Shown here: positions 19,906 to 30,876 of the stretch, piece by piece
How the letters are laid out: every line of letters starts with the position of its first letter
Numbering within the stretch: the stretch's first letter is position 1
Origin: Reclinomonas americana ATCC 50394
Lineage: Eukaryota > Jakobida > Jakobea > Jakobida
Assembly: GCA_048213135.1 (NCBI GenBank)
Contig: PS015349.1
Location: forward strand, 28,934 to 59,809
Direction of reading: 5' to 3'
DNA length: 30,876 nucleotides
Translations under genes and position numbers: made by a program
The notes under the pieces: generated by a model
The model's database searches: none
What the model was told of the DNA's origin: nothing
Seen by the model: only the letters and a program-made list of their open reading frames with translations

Positions 19906-22900
19906 ATGGCCGATGTGCTGCGCTTTCTTGCGTGGATATGCGCGGATTTGCACCGTGAAGGACTCACTGTGAACGACATGCCTCACACACGAGATGAGAT
20001 GGCGGTGAGCGACAGAAAGAGAGAGAGAGAGTTGTTTAGTGCACGTGTGTGCATTCATGAATTTTCACGGTTCGTGTTCGTTCGGTTTCTTGACAGGACG
20101 AGGTCGAAGACTTTCGCGATGCGGGCTTCCAGTGCATTGGCGTCGGCCAGGTGCTCTATCAGCTTTCTCGTGACTACAAGCTACTGCAAGTTCGAAACGG
20201 AGATGAAATCGTCTACAAGCCCAAGTTTGAGCAGTATCGCAACCTGCTGATTGCTATGTTTGAGGCTGGTGGTGTCGAGCAGCAGCCGGCGGCGAATGGT
20301 GGGTGGGTTGCGTGGGGTACTGTTGGCCAGCATTTGCCAGCGCGGCCGCCGGGCACGCTGCGGCATTTCTTGGTGCAGGCAAGCAGCGCGGGACTGGTGG
20401 AGGTGCAGCACACGGAGCAGCAGCAGCGTGTGCGGCTCGCCCGTGCGGGGTATGGTGAGTGCGGATGCGCAGGGTGGATTCCTCTTGTCCTCCTCCTTCT
20501 ACTCCTCCTCTTTCTTCGTCCGTTGTGTTCTTCCTTCTTTTCTCCTAAACCTTGTTCCCCTTCTCCCTATTCCCCCCTTCAGCCCCACCTCCCCCACCCC
20601 CACCCCCACCACCCCCGCTGGCCGGCCCGGTGCTGGTGCAGCGCGCTGTGGCAGAAGTCCGTGAAGAAGAGCTGCCACCGCCGGACCTGGTGACTCCGTT
20701 CGCCCGCGACGGAGTGCACATCGAGCTGAACTACGTGCGAGATGGCATGCTGGCTGCGTTGCCGCGACCCGTCGATGTGTACGCCATTGTCATCAATCGG
20801 AAGCAGGAACAGATCCGCTTTCAGGGTGTCCGATTCCAGCCGGTGTGTTTCCCCACATTATGCTCTCGTGTATCTCAGCAGTCTGTACCTCATCCCTTGT
20901 CTCCCCTGCGTGCGATCACAGTGGATTCGCACTGAAGTCCGGCACGCCGACACCAATGCACTCTTCACCGACCGTGACCCGGTGCTTGTCGATCCAGACC
21001 ACCTCGTTCGAGTCAAGTTCGTCTTTTACCCCCTCGGTGTGTGTATGTGCTGGCGTCGTGTCGCTTGCTGCGCTTGCTTCTAAAGAGACAGCGATTCGCG
21101 GCAGGTATCGAAATTGAGCGTGACATTGTGTTCGACGTTCTCGTGGTACCCACCGGTCGCCACTTTGTTGTGCGCGGTCGAGTGAGATTCCACAGTCGTC
21201 GCTCACTGGTCGACCAGGGCGTTCAATTCGTGCAGGCGCCCCGATTGCCGCAGTGCGTAGGGTGTTGACATTACCCTGCCATGTGTGATTCTTACTTGTT
21301 GTGTGTGCACTGCAGAGTCCGCACCACGGCATACGTGAACGAATTGGGTTTCCACGATGTGCCTCGTGAATTGCAGTTCAGCGACAAGGCGCGCTCAACC
21401 CTTCTGGAGACTGTCAGTTGCGATTACATCACTGTTGTTGTCGCTGTCTTGGCTTGTTGGCTGACATGCGTCCCGCTGCCAGCGGCGAACGAACTGACCA
21501 TCAACTTGTACTCCAATCGACTCGTCGGCCTCACACAGTTGGAGGAGTGCGCCGAAATCGTCGAGCTGCTGTCGTATGCGCAAGACAATGTTGCGTCGTC
21601 GCCTGTGGTGAGCGGAAAGTCACGCTTCTCGTGACTGAATCTTTCTTGCGTGCAGGTTCAGTTCCGCAGGCAGGCAGCACAGCCACGGTTCGGCGCCGAA
21701 CCAGTGTTTGCATTGCAAGTACAAGGCCTGGAGGAGGGACGACCGTCGGTCGTCCGTGGCGACGTTTTGCTGGTACACCAAGCCGGACGGGTTAACCTGG
21801 TGTGGAAGGGTCGCGTTGTCGACGTCCGCCTGAAGGAAGTGCTGGTGCTTTTTGATCGCCACCGTGGAGCCGGATTCGACGACCGCGCTCGCTACGAAGT
21901 GCAGTTCCAACTCAATCGTCTCTCGTACCGCCGGTGCGTTTTGTCTGTTACGCACATGCGCCGGCAAATCAGTCAATACTCACAGACTCCCTACACGCGC
22001 AGAATCTATGATGCGTGCGAGGCGTTGAAGCATCTGTGCAGGAATCCCTATCATCGAGCTGTGCTCGCCAGCGTCTTCTTCCCGACGGTGCTGCCAGTTC
22101 ACGCACCCCTCGATGAACCGGTGAGACTGATTCCTGTTGTAATACGCGCAGTTGCAGACTACTCACATCTCTGTGCGTGTGTCAATCATAGTTGGCGCCT
22201 CTGACAGCGTTCTTTGGCCGCTACGCTCCCAATGCCATGCAGTTGCGAGCCATTGAGAACGCCACTCTTCCGATTGACACTGGTTGAGTCGCACTTTCAA
22301 CAAGCTGCAATGTCGAGTCGCCTTGCTAACTTATTGCTGCTGCACAGGCTCGCCACTGACGCCGTACGTGGTGTGGGGTCCGCCAGGTGAGTTTATGGTG
22401 AGATGCTAGGGCTTGTGAAATCATTTGGCTCACTGCATGTGCGGCCGATAGGGACGGGCAAGACGTCGGTGTTGGCCGAAATCATCATGCAGCTGGTGTG
22501 CGGAGCACGCAGTCATCCGGATGTGGCGATTCTCGCTGTGGCGCCGTCCAACAGGTTAGATGCCACACAAGACGTGCACTGCACTGTTGTTCTTAGCGCG
22601 GCTTGCACAGTGCGGCGGACCAAATCCTCGAACGTGTGGCGCAGTCGCAGTACTTTACGCGAGCGGAAAATCGAAGACGTCTCCTCCGCTTCAATGCCAT
22701 GTGCGTTGTTGTTGCTACATTGTTGCCTGCCCTCTTTCCCCTCCTGCCCTCTTTCCCCTCTTCCTTTTTCGCGTTGTTACACATCTTGTTTTCCACGTTG
22801 CTCGCCCGTCATCCTCCTTTTCTGCTCACTCCCTCGTTCACTGTTTCCCTCTTTCCCTCCTCAATCTTTCCCTCTTTCCCTTTTTTACTCTTCCCCATCC

Positions 22901-25225
22901 TTCCCCCTCCTCTTTCCCCCTTCATGCCCTCCCTCTCCTTTCCCTTCGCACCGATTCCCATTGTTTTTCCCATCGCTCTTTCCGCGTTGCTCACCTCACC
23001 TCCTATTCTGTTCACTCCTCGTTCGCTCTTTTCTGTTTCCTTCCTCACTCTTTCCCCCTCCTTCCCCCTCCTTCCCCCTCCTTCCCCCTCCTTCTCCCTC
23101 CTTCTCCCTCCTTTCCCCCTCCTTTCCCCACTCTTTCCCCACTCTTTCCCCCTCTTCCCCCTCCTTCCCCCTCTCTTCCCCTCCTTCCCCTCCTTCCCCT
23201 CCTTCCTCATACCTCTCATCCCGTGCAGCTCTCGCAAGGCTGAGCGAGAAACTGATATGAGCGACATCGTTCGCGTGCACTCCTGTGTGCAAGATGGCGA
23301 ATGCTTCATCCCCACCGTTGCCGAAATTGACCACGCTCAGGTGTTGGTCTGCACGAATGTCAACGCACGTGAGTACGACGCATCTGTTTTTCACGACTCT
23401 CGGCTCTTTAACTGATGATCGAGTGCGACGTAGAGACACTGTGGGCCGTGGGAGCCAATACCTCGCGCTTCACGCATGTGATTCTCGACGAGGTTTGTGC
23501 TTTTGTCACCGGCCATCGTTAGCAGTCTCCTGACTCTTGTGAACACGACCAGAGTGGATTTGCTACCGAATCCGACACTCTCCTGCCTCTGATGACACTC
23601 CTGCGCACTCGCACCGCCGATTCGCGTTCCCCTCCACTGCGAATCATTCTCGGTGGTGATCCGAAACAGCTCGGTAGGTGTCCATGTACCTCACTCTCGT
23701 TCTATCGCTCTCTCTTGGTCGTGTGAGTCTCCGCTAGTTTCTGTCTTTCGTTCCACGGAGAGAGAGAGACAAAGACAGACGGACTGAAAGACTTGCACGC
23801 ACTTACGGGATCCCTACAGCCAACTCCCATTCGCTGTCTGTGTGTCTCTCGATCTCTCCACTCTGACTTGTCTATCCCATTTCCTCTCTCACTCTCTGTC
23901 TCTCCTCAATCCCTTCTCCCTTATTTCTCTCCCCCTCCTCCCTCCCTTCTCCCTCCCTTACCGTTCGCCTCTCCCTCTCCCTCTCTCCCACAGGACCCGT
24001 CGTCCACTCACCCCTCGCACTGCGTGCCGGCCACGACATCAGCATGCTGGAGCGCCTCACCAAATCCTGCCCGCTGTACCAGGAGAGTGAACTGGGAGAG
24101 CTTGACGAGAGACTGATTGTGCGACTCACCGACAATTATCGCTCGCATCCCGACATTGTGGCGATACCGTCGCAGCTCTTCTACAGTCGCACGGTGTGTG
24201 CACATATGATTGTGCATCGTGTCGTTTTTGATTCTGAAGTATGTGCAGCTCCAAGCCGTGCTGCCGGTGGAGTCGACGCACAAGTTTGTCGGCTGGAATC
24301 AATTGCCGAACCGCGATATGCCACTTCTGTTCCATCACGTTGATGGGCAGGAGAACCGCGATGCCTCGAGGTGTGCCAAGCATGGGTGCAATAGTTTTCC
24401 CACCACTTCCGTGCTCATGACTCCGCTCGCAGCCCATCCTGGTTCAACATGGAAGAACTGCGTGTGGTGCTCGACTACCTCGAAATGCTGTACGCGCGCG
24501 GGGATGTCGACATGGACAACGATGTCGGCATTATTTCGCCGTATAGTCGGCAGTGCCAGAAGCTGCGTGAGCGCGTGTACAACATTGCGCGCTACGGCCG
24601 GCCAAAGATCGGCAGTGTAGGTGCGTACACAATCCAATGTGACATGTTGTTGTGCTTGCTGACGCACCTTGCGTGAATCGCACAGAGGAGTTCCAGGGAC
24701 AGGAGCGGTCCATCATCATCGTGTCGACGGTGCGATCGCAGCCAGAGTTGGTGTCGACTGCGGACCAGAAGTTCAAGCTCGGCTTTGTCAAGAGCCCCAA
24801 GCGCTTCAATGTGGCCATCACTCGGTTCGTAGGATTGCTTGCTTTTCTGAGTAGCGTTCCACTCATACTCCTCATGTGTATCGTTGCAGTGCCAAGCACC
24901 TGGTGATTGTGGTCGGCAACGGCTGGCTGCTGCGCCAGGACGCATGCTGGAGCGAGCTGCTGCTGTTCTTGCACCGCCAACATGCACTGGTGGACGCGCC
25001 TCGCGAGTTGCTCGACCGCCTCGATCACGACAGTCGGATTGAACATGGTGCGCTTGCAGTACTACTGCCAGCTTGTTTTGCTTGCACAGCTAACTTGTGC
25101 GCGCAGTGAACGGAGACGATGGAGTGCCGAGCGATGGCGAGGGTGACGGTGAAGATATTGACGACGACGACGATGAGGACAATGCCGACAATATGGCCCT
25201 CATCCCCATTGTTGCACGGGAGTGA
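19906..25225 (+). CDS. MOV10-like SF1 RNA helicase with N-terminal winged-helix-like region (paralogue 1)
   Basis: 22 exons, 3,153 coding bases, 1,050 aa: 19906-20004, 20097-20454, 20583-20842, 20922-21036, 21105-21252, 21316-21416, 21483-21589, 21656-21933, 22003-22120, 22192-22282, 22348-22386, 22452-22554, 22611-22700, 23229-23368, 23434-23492, 23553-23673, 23994-24193, 24249-24370, 24433-24620, 24686-24824, 24890-25047, 25107-25225. SF1 motifs: I GPPGTGKTS (~569), Ia AVAPSNSAADQ (~600), II LDESG (~700), [12 protein letters not shown] (~735), [12 protein letters not shown] (~790), V EEFQGQER (~912), VI NVAITRAKH (~953). [11 protein letters not shown] ahead of motif I matches the MOV10/MOV10L1/SDE3 1B region. 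MOV10-type helicases unwind RNA 5'-3' in silencing and retroelement control. Residues 1-150 look like two small winged helices (LOTUS/OST-HTH-like; inference), then a 12-proline tract and a beta-rich region. The C-tail is Asp/Glu-rich. Motif II is DESG where MOV10 has DEAG. Confidence 0.9.
22701..23228 (+). other. Polypyrimidine intron with CCTTCCCCCT minisatellite
   Basis: The longest intron of helicase 1, with GTGCGT donor and GTGCAG acceptor. 23040-23215 consists of tandem CTCCTTCCCC-type units. The same motif appears at the window's right end in helicase 2, but in a different intron. Confidence 0.8.
23674..23993 (+). other. Intron with a short purine block and CT-rich remainder
   Basis: GTAGGT donor at 23674, acceptor CCACAG at 23993. 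The paralogue has a 65-base intron at the same position (29471-29535), so this one has expanded through simple repeats. Confidence 0.75.
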
Positions 25226-25479
25226 GTGAGTGAGGTCACTGCTTTTTGTTGCCACACGATAGAGAAAAATGCTGCGATTAGTACCTGCAATATATAGTGC
25301 TGGCACCGATTCGAACAAAGTCGACCGTTTCTTACTTGCATTTATTTGCATCATTTTGCGAGAAGTGAGAGACTGAGTGAGTGGCCACCGAGTCTCACTG
25401 CGTAAGTGCCATGGTGGCCTCTCGTTACTCACCTGACCCGCACAGTCTCTTTCCCGCCAACTGCTAGCGTGGTGACACC
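25226..25479. other. Spacer between the tandem helicase genes
   Basis: About 254 bases from the stop of paralogue 1 to the ATG of paralogue 2. It contains GAGTGAGTGAG phrases at both ends of a more AT-rich centre (GCAATATATAGTGC near 25289). The AT-rich part may be the core promoter of the second gene, but this is not certain. Confidence 0.4.
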
Positions 25480-28400
25480 ATGACAGACGCGCTGCGCTTC
25501 TTTGCCTGGCTGTGCTCTCTGTCGTATGCGGAGCGTGAGTTCGACGAGGAAGTCAGTCTGCCACTTCTTCGCGTCGACTATGAGGTGTGTGGGTGTGTGT
25601 GTAGGGGGAGTGGGATTTGACTGCTTTCGTTTCATCTCACAAGCTGTGCCCGTGCAGCGACGGATTGCACATTTTCGTGACCAAGGATACACTTGCGGCC
25701 ACCTGCGCGACCTCTTGTATGCGCTGAGCAACAAGTATCGCTTGTTGCATGTTCGCAAGGGCACCAACATTGCGTATCCCAGCAGCAAGTTCTTCGCACT
25801 GTTGGCGGCGATTGCCGATGCCGGCGGCGTCGAAAAGCAGCAGCCCACTGACGATGCTGGTGGCTGGGTCCGCTGGTCGTCAGTCGGCAGCCGCATGCCA
25901 GAACGGCCTAGCGGACAGCTGCGTCAACTGCTGATCGCGGCACACAATGCCGGCCTGGTGGATCTGCATTACGATGCACACGAGCAGCTTGTGCGCCTCG
26001 TTCGATTTGGTTTGTAAAGCGCGACAGAGTGCGCAACCACGTCGGTGCCTTTCCTCTTTCTCTCTTCTCTTATTCTCCACCTCCCTTTCTTTGTCTCATT
26101 TCTCTCCATCTCTCCTTATCCCTCTTACTCCGCCTCCCATTTTCTCTTTCTCCCTCAACCTTTCCGTCTCTCATTTCTCCTCTCCCCCTCTTGCAGTCCT
26201 TCCGCCTCTCGTTCTCGCTGTCTTCCTCCACCTTTCTCTCACTCTTCTATTCTTCCACCACTCTTCCTCCGCCTCCCAATTTCTGTTTCTCCCTCCACCT
26301 CCCTTTCTTTCCATTTCTCTGTCTCTCCCTCTTCTAGTCCTTCCACCCCTCTTCCTCTCTCTGTCTTCCTCCACATCTCTGTCTCTCGAGCTCATTTTTC
26401 TCCGCAGACATCGCTATTGCTCATTTCTCTCCCCACCACCTCTCTTTCTCTCTCTCACCATCCACCTCCCTTTCTTTCATTTCTGTCTCTATATCTCTGT
26501 CTCTCCCTCTGGCAGTCCTTCCACCTCTCTTTCTCTGTCTTCCTCCGCCTCTTCCACTCTTCCTATTCTTCCACCTATCTTTCTTTCATTTCCCTCTTCA
26601 TGTCTCTCTTCATGTCTCTCTTTCATTTCTCTCCGTCTGTTGCTTACTTTTCCCCATTTCTCCCTCTGCCCCTGTTTCCCTCCCTCTTCATCCGCCTCTC
26701 CTTCTCTCCTTCTCCATCCACTTCCCTCTCTCCACTCTTCTACTTCCTCCACCTCCCTCTCTCTTTCTCCCTCCACCTCCCTCTCTCTTCCTCTCCTTAT
26801 CTCTCTCATACTAACACTGCGCTTGTAGAGAATCCTCCTCCTCCACCTCCACCACCACCACCCCCACCACCCCCACCTCCACCTCCACCGCCTCAATTCG
26901 CCGCACCACCACCACCACCACCACCGGCTCGCCCTCGCGGTCCTGTACCGGTGCAGTACGGAATGGAGGTGTTCCCCAACCGCGATCCGTCCACCGCATT
27001 CAGTGGGAACGCGCTGACCATTGAACTGGCTGCCGTGCGAGACGGCACACTGCCGGCGATTGCGCGCCCTGTTGACGTTACAGCGGCTGTCGGCAATAGC
27101 CGACGCCGCTGGGTGGAACTGGAGGCCGTGGAACTGCGACCGGTGTGTATGTCTCTGACTTCCCTCTTTCCAAGTGCTGCTCCTCATTCTTCCACAGCGA
27201 ATCCGCACCGAGCTCCGCCATGCGACCACGCATGCCCTGTTCACCCACAACGTGGTGATTGAGCCCGATCACTTTGTCGTCGTCAAGCTTGTGTTGCATC
27301 CACTCGGTGAGTGGCAGCAAGTGATCTGCTGCTATGTCAAGTTGCACTCGCGCTGATGAATATGCACATAACCAGCGGTCGACATGGAGCGCGAGATCCT
27401 GTTCGTGTTCCGAGACCCAGACAACAACAACCAGAAGATCACCGTCCGCGGCCATGTGGTCTTCCGCGCTCACCGCGACTTGAGCCACCACCGCCACGTG
27501 CTTCCGGCACCGACCTTGCCGCGTTGCGGGTGCGTGCTAATTCCCCCATGTATTGCTCTTTGGTCCCAGCTCAACCTTGTTTCGTGATGGTGGTGGCGGA
27601 CAGACTGTATGGCAAGGTGCCGCATGTGTTTCCTGTGGGTGAGCACCGCATTCCGCGCGACTTTCGACCAGCACAAGCGCTCGACAAATTGAGTTGCGCC
27701 GACGTGGATGAGTTTTCATTCCTCCATCCGCTGATATTGACTCCCGACACAGTGCACCGCGGCCTCAATGCCGACGCCTACGCTGACCGACTGCGCGACT
27801 TGACGCGATTCGAGGAGATTACAGAGCGCGAGGAGCTTTTGTCGTACACGCAGAGCCATGTGAGTTCATTAGCTTTGCATTTTGTGATTCCGGATCCCTG
27901 CCCTTACCCACCTCCCTGTTGACCAGGTCACCTTCCGGAAGGTGAACTTTCGCGGCACAGATTTGTACTCGTTGCTGGTGCCGGGTCTCGAGGAGGGTCG
28001 GCCATCTGTGGTGCGTGGCGACATTGTGCTGGCCCATGCTCACCGCTCCGACTCGGTGTGGTCTGGTCGAGTGCACACTGTGCGACTGAAGGACGTCTTG
28101 GTGCTGTTCGAGACCACGCGCATCTTTGACAACTCTCTGCCGTACACTGTGCAATTCACGCAGAGTCGTATCAACTTTCGACGGCTCGTGGCTAGTGCTG
28201 CTCTGATGGCCTCCTCCATGACTCTCATCTGCCCCTCCACACAGTGTGTACGAGAGCTGCAAGCTGTACCAGCATGTACGCACCACGCCAGTGGGTCGAG
28301 CAAGACTCTCGTCCGTTGTGTTTCCTAATGCGCCACCGCTGTGGTGTGCACAGGTGTGGTGCATTGTTCACTCCCTACTTCACTTCTGATCTTCACTCAC

Positions 28401-30634
28401 TAAAAGCATGCACAGTTGCCTGAATTGACCGAGTACTTTGGTCGGTACGTACCGAATGCAGTGCAAGCACAAGCCATCGACAGCGCCACGCAGCTTCTAG
28501 CCGATGGTGTGAATATCTCATGTAAGCTATGACTTGTGCGCACTCCACTCACGCTCACACATACACAGAGTCGCCCATGACGCCGTTCATTCTGTGGGGT
28601 CCACCAGGTTCTCTCGTCTGTTGCTGCTATGGCAACCAACCGATCCTCGCTCAATCGCTTGCGCGTCTCGTGTGCAGGCACCGGCAAGACGTCGGTGTTC
28701 GTTGAGATCATTCTGCAGCTCGTGTGTGGTCCGCGCAAACCCGAGGACGGCGTTGTCATCTTGGCGGTGGCGCCCTCCAACAGGTACGGCCACCATCGAC
28801 GAATCCATGTTTCTTTCTTCTTCTTCTCCTCCAAACAAGACGTGTCTTCCCTCAGTGCCGCCGACCAGCTGCTTGAGCGGCTTGCGGAGAGCGAATACTT
28901 CCGCGATCCACACAACCACAATCGCCTGCTTCGATTCAATGCCGTGTTGCGTCCCCCCACACTGCTCTGTCGCCGAGAAAATGCAACAAAGTTCATCTGC
29001 AAGCTTGCGCAGATCCCGTTCGGCACTCGCCACCGACATGAGTGACGTCGTGCGGCAGTTTTCGCGCGTGGTGGGCGACGAGTGCTACATCCCACCAGTG
29101 GTAGATATCAACAATGCCGAAGTCATTGTCAGCACCAGCACAAACGCATGTGAGTCGCAAATGCTACCGAGCGTGCGCCTTGTCATTGAGAGGCTGACTT
29201 CGTCATGGGGAAACACAGTCAACTTGCGATCCATTGGCATCGACATGGATCGCTTCACGCACCTGATCTTTGATGAAGTGCGTTTGACATTCTGCGTCTC
29301 TTGCATGCCCTCGTTGTTGACAATCCTCTCTGCCCACTCACTCATGCAGAACGGATTCGCCACCGAGGCCGAAATGCTGCTGCCGCTCATGGCAGTGTTG
29401 CACACGGCACATGACAATTCTCGACGCCACCCACTGCGTGTCTTGATTGGCGGCGATCCCAAGCAGCTAGGTACGTGTTGATAACAGGACGATGCGTTCA
29501 GTAAGTGATAACAAAACTCAACATGCATATCACAGGACCCGTCATCCACTCCTCGCTGGCATTGCGTGGTAACCACGGTGTCAGCCTGTTGGAGCGACTG
29601 GTGGAATCCAACCCGCTGTACCAAGCCGTGGATCCACGCGGCTGGTTCAACAGCAGCCTCATTGTGCGCCTCACCGACAACTATCGCTCGCACCCAGACA
29701 TTATCGCCGTGTCGTCGCGCCTCTTTTACAATAACACGGTGCGTGTTCTCAAGAGGATGACGAAGCTATCGCGCTCGCCAACGAATACTGACTCTGTCGT
29801 CGCTCTGCAGCTCGTCGCTTCACTGCCACCTGCGGCCACTGACAAGTTCCTTGGCTGGGAGCAGCTTCCGAACGGTGACGTGCCGATGATTTTCCGCCAC
29901 GTCGACGGTCAGGAGAACCGAGACGCCACGAGGTAGTATGCCCCCACCGGCAGTACACCGTGCTTGATTCCTCACAAACTTCTCTCGCGTGCAGTCCATC
30001 GTGGTACAATCCGCACGAAGTCAACGCAGTGATCGAGTACCTTGAGGCTCTTGCCATGCGCGGCGACATCAACATGGAGGAGGACGTTGGCATTGTGTCG
30101 CCCTACAGCCGGCAGTGTCAGAAGCTGCGTGAGTATGTGTACAACCAACCGCACTTTGGGCGCCCGAAAGTCGGCAGTGTGGGTGAGTGAGTGCTGCTGA
30201 GGTGTAACATGTGATGGCGTTGTCACTGAAACGAGTGCGTCCACGCAGAGGAGTTCCAGGGACAGGAACGATCGATTATCATTGTGTCGACGGTGCGGTC
30301 GCAGCCAGAGTTGGTGGCCACAGTGGACCAGAAGTTCCGGCTCGGCTTTGTGAAGAATCCCAAACGCTTCAATGTGGCCATCACGCGGTTCGTCGGCGAC
30401 TGCATTCATGTGGCCGCAGTTGCTTGTGGTCAACAATAACGAGTCTTTCTTTGACTGCACGCAGTGCCAAGCACTTGGTGATTGTCGTCGGCAACGGTTG
30501 GCTTCTGCGACAGGACCCATGCTGGAGCGAACTGCTCCAGTATCTCGCCCTGCGCCATGCCGTGGTGGGCGCTCCGCACGAGTTGGAGGCACAGCTGCGA
30601 TACGATGCTGGACAGGCGGCTGACGAACATTCTT
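25480..30634 (+). CDS. MOV10-like SF1 RNA helicase (paralogue 2), last exon outside the window
   Basis: 21 visible exons, about 1,020 codons: 25480-25584, 25658-26009, 26829-27142, 27198-27306, 27376-27529, 27604-27692, 27753-27859, 27927-28183, 28245-28353, 28416-28506, 28569-28607, 28678-28783, 28856-28945, 29013-29149, 29219-29277, 29350-29470, 29536-29738, 29811-29932, 29995-30182, 30249-30387, 30465-30634. Intron positions and phases follow paralogue 1, and nine exons have identical lengths (39, 59, 90, 91, 107, 121, 122, 139, 188). Motifs: I GPPGTGKTS, Ia [62 protein letters not shown]. The MOV10-type element is [12 protein letters not shown]. The proline tract is longer (about 20, then a second run of 7). 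The N-terminal 150 residues match paralogue 1 (WVRWSSVG, then [17 protein letters not shown]), so that module was duplicated too. The reading frame is intact, so it is probably functional. The final exon, an acidic tail in paralogue 1, is missing because the window ends. Confidence 0.9.
26010..26828 (+). other. 819-base polypyrimidine intron before the poly-proline exon
   Basis: GTTTGT donor at 26010 and TTGTAG acceptor at 26828. Composed of degenerate repeats such as CCTCCACCTCTCTTTC and CCCTCTTGCAGTCCTTCC (near 26186, 26325 and 26505). The corresponding intron in paralogue 1 (20455-20582) is 128 bases. Confidence 0.8.
28184..28244 (+). other. GC-AG intron in helicase 2
   Basis: Paralogue 1 has a phase-2 GTGCGT intron at the matching point (after YRR, 21934). 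Here the only phase-2 boundary that restores the downstream frame (VYESCKLYQ) begins GCTCGT after TTTCGACG and ends CACACAG. Confidence 0.55.
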
Positions 30635-30876
30635 GTTGCGTCTCTTTGCGCGGATACCACCAAGACGTGACCTTGCTTACTCGTCTTCTCCCCTCTTCTT
30701 TCTCTTTCCCCTCTCTTCCTCTCTTCCCCCTCCTTCCCCTCTCTCCTGCCCCTCTCTCCTTCCCTTTTGTCCTTCCCTTTCCATTCTCCTTTCCTCCTTC
30801 CCCTCCTTCCCCTCCTTCCCCTCCTTCCCCTCCTTCTCATCCTTCCCCCTCCTTCCCCCTTCCCCTCCTTCCCCCT
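30635..30876 (+). other. 5' part of the last intron of helicase 2
   Basis: GTTGCG donor at 30635; the acceptor lies beyond the window. The visible part becomes a CTCCTTCCCC minisatellite, like the one in intron 13 of paralogue 1. The paralogue's intron here is only 59 bases. Confidence 0.7.

Noticed and set aside
22800-23315. Minus-strand Lys/Glu/Gly-rich open frames
   Set aside because: They are the reverse of the CTCCTTCCCC intron minisatellite and carry no independent coding signal.
27523-27528. Another GTTGCG donor in helicase 2 (TTGCCGC|GTTGCG)
   Set aside because: It gives phase 1, while the paralogue's intron here is phase 2. GTGCGT at 27530 with an acceptor at 27603 restores the shared phase and length.
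28507-28568. GTAAGC at 28523 as donor in helicase 2
   Set aside because: Splicing there creates an in-frame TAG. GTGTGA at 28507 gives a 91-base exon identical in length to the paralogue's.

Overview
This is a gene-dense stretch of a eukaryotic nuclear genome. Genes are split by many short GT..AG introns, mostly about 55-80 bases. Exons are GC-rich at third positions, and there are many CT, GA and GT microsatellites and four runs of N. One remnant is a copy of SPAG6/PF16, a protein of the axonemal central apparatus, so the lineage is, or recently was, flagellated. The rest is a Golgi-type glycosyltransferase, a STAND NTPase with kinesin-light-chain TPRs, and MOV10-type RNA helicases. This fits a free-living flagellated protist, but I cannot name the species or group.

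Layout: 3-2445 (+) is a GT61-family glycosyltransferase in 8 exons. 2446-3245 holds unrecognised sequence and a dispersed repeat. 3246 to at least 7603 (-) is a STAND/NB-ARC-like ATPase with C-terminal TPRs; its 5' end runs into a gap. 7771-8625 (+) is a frame-shifted, truncated SPAG6 pseudogene. 8660-9790 is a cluster of two dispersed repeat families, one copy split by a 214-base insert and one inverted. 9875-19557 (+) is a very large multi-exon gene of unrecognised family. 19906-25225 (+) and 25480-30634 (+, last exon beyond the window) are tandem paralogues of a MOV10-like SF1 helicase. Each carries an N-terminal region resembling two winged helices (LOTUS/OST-HTH-like, inferred) and a poly-proline hinge.

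How genes may relate: MOV10-family helicases act in small-RNA silencing and restrain retroelements, and STAND NTPases are often signalling or immune switches. Nothing in the sequence shows that these genes work together.

Most unusual signals: (1) a recurrent non-standard 5' splice site, GTTGCG, used by about a dozen introns; paralogue alignment and reading phase support several of these, and it looks like the common GTGCGT with one extra T. (2) The winged-helix + poly-Pro + MOV10 helicase architecture, duplicated in tandem. (3) The dispersed repeat family around the dead SPAG6 copy. Exon boundaries were derived by eye from splice motifs, phase continuity and paralogue comparison; no search was run.
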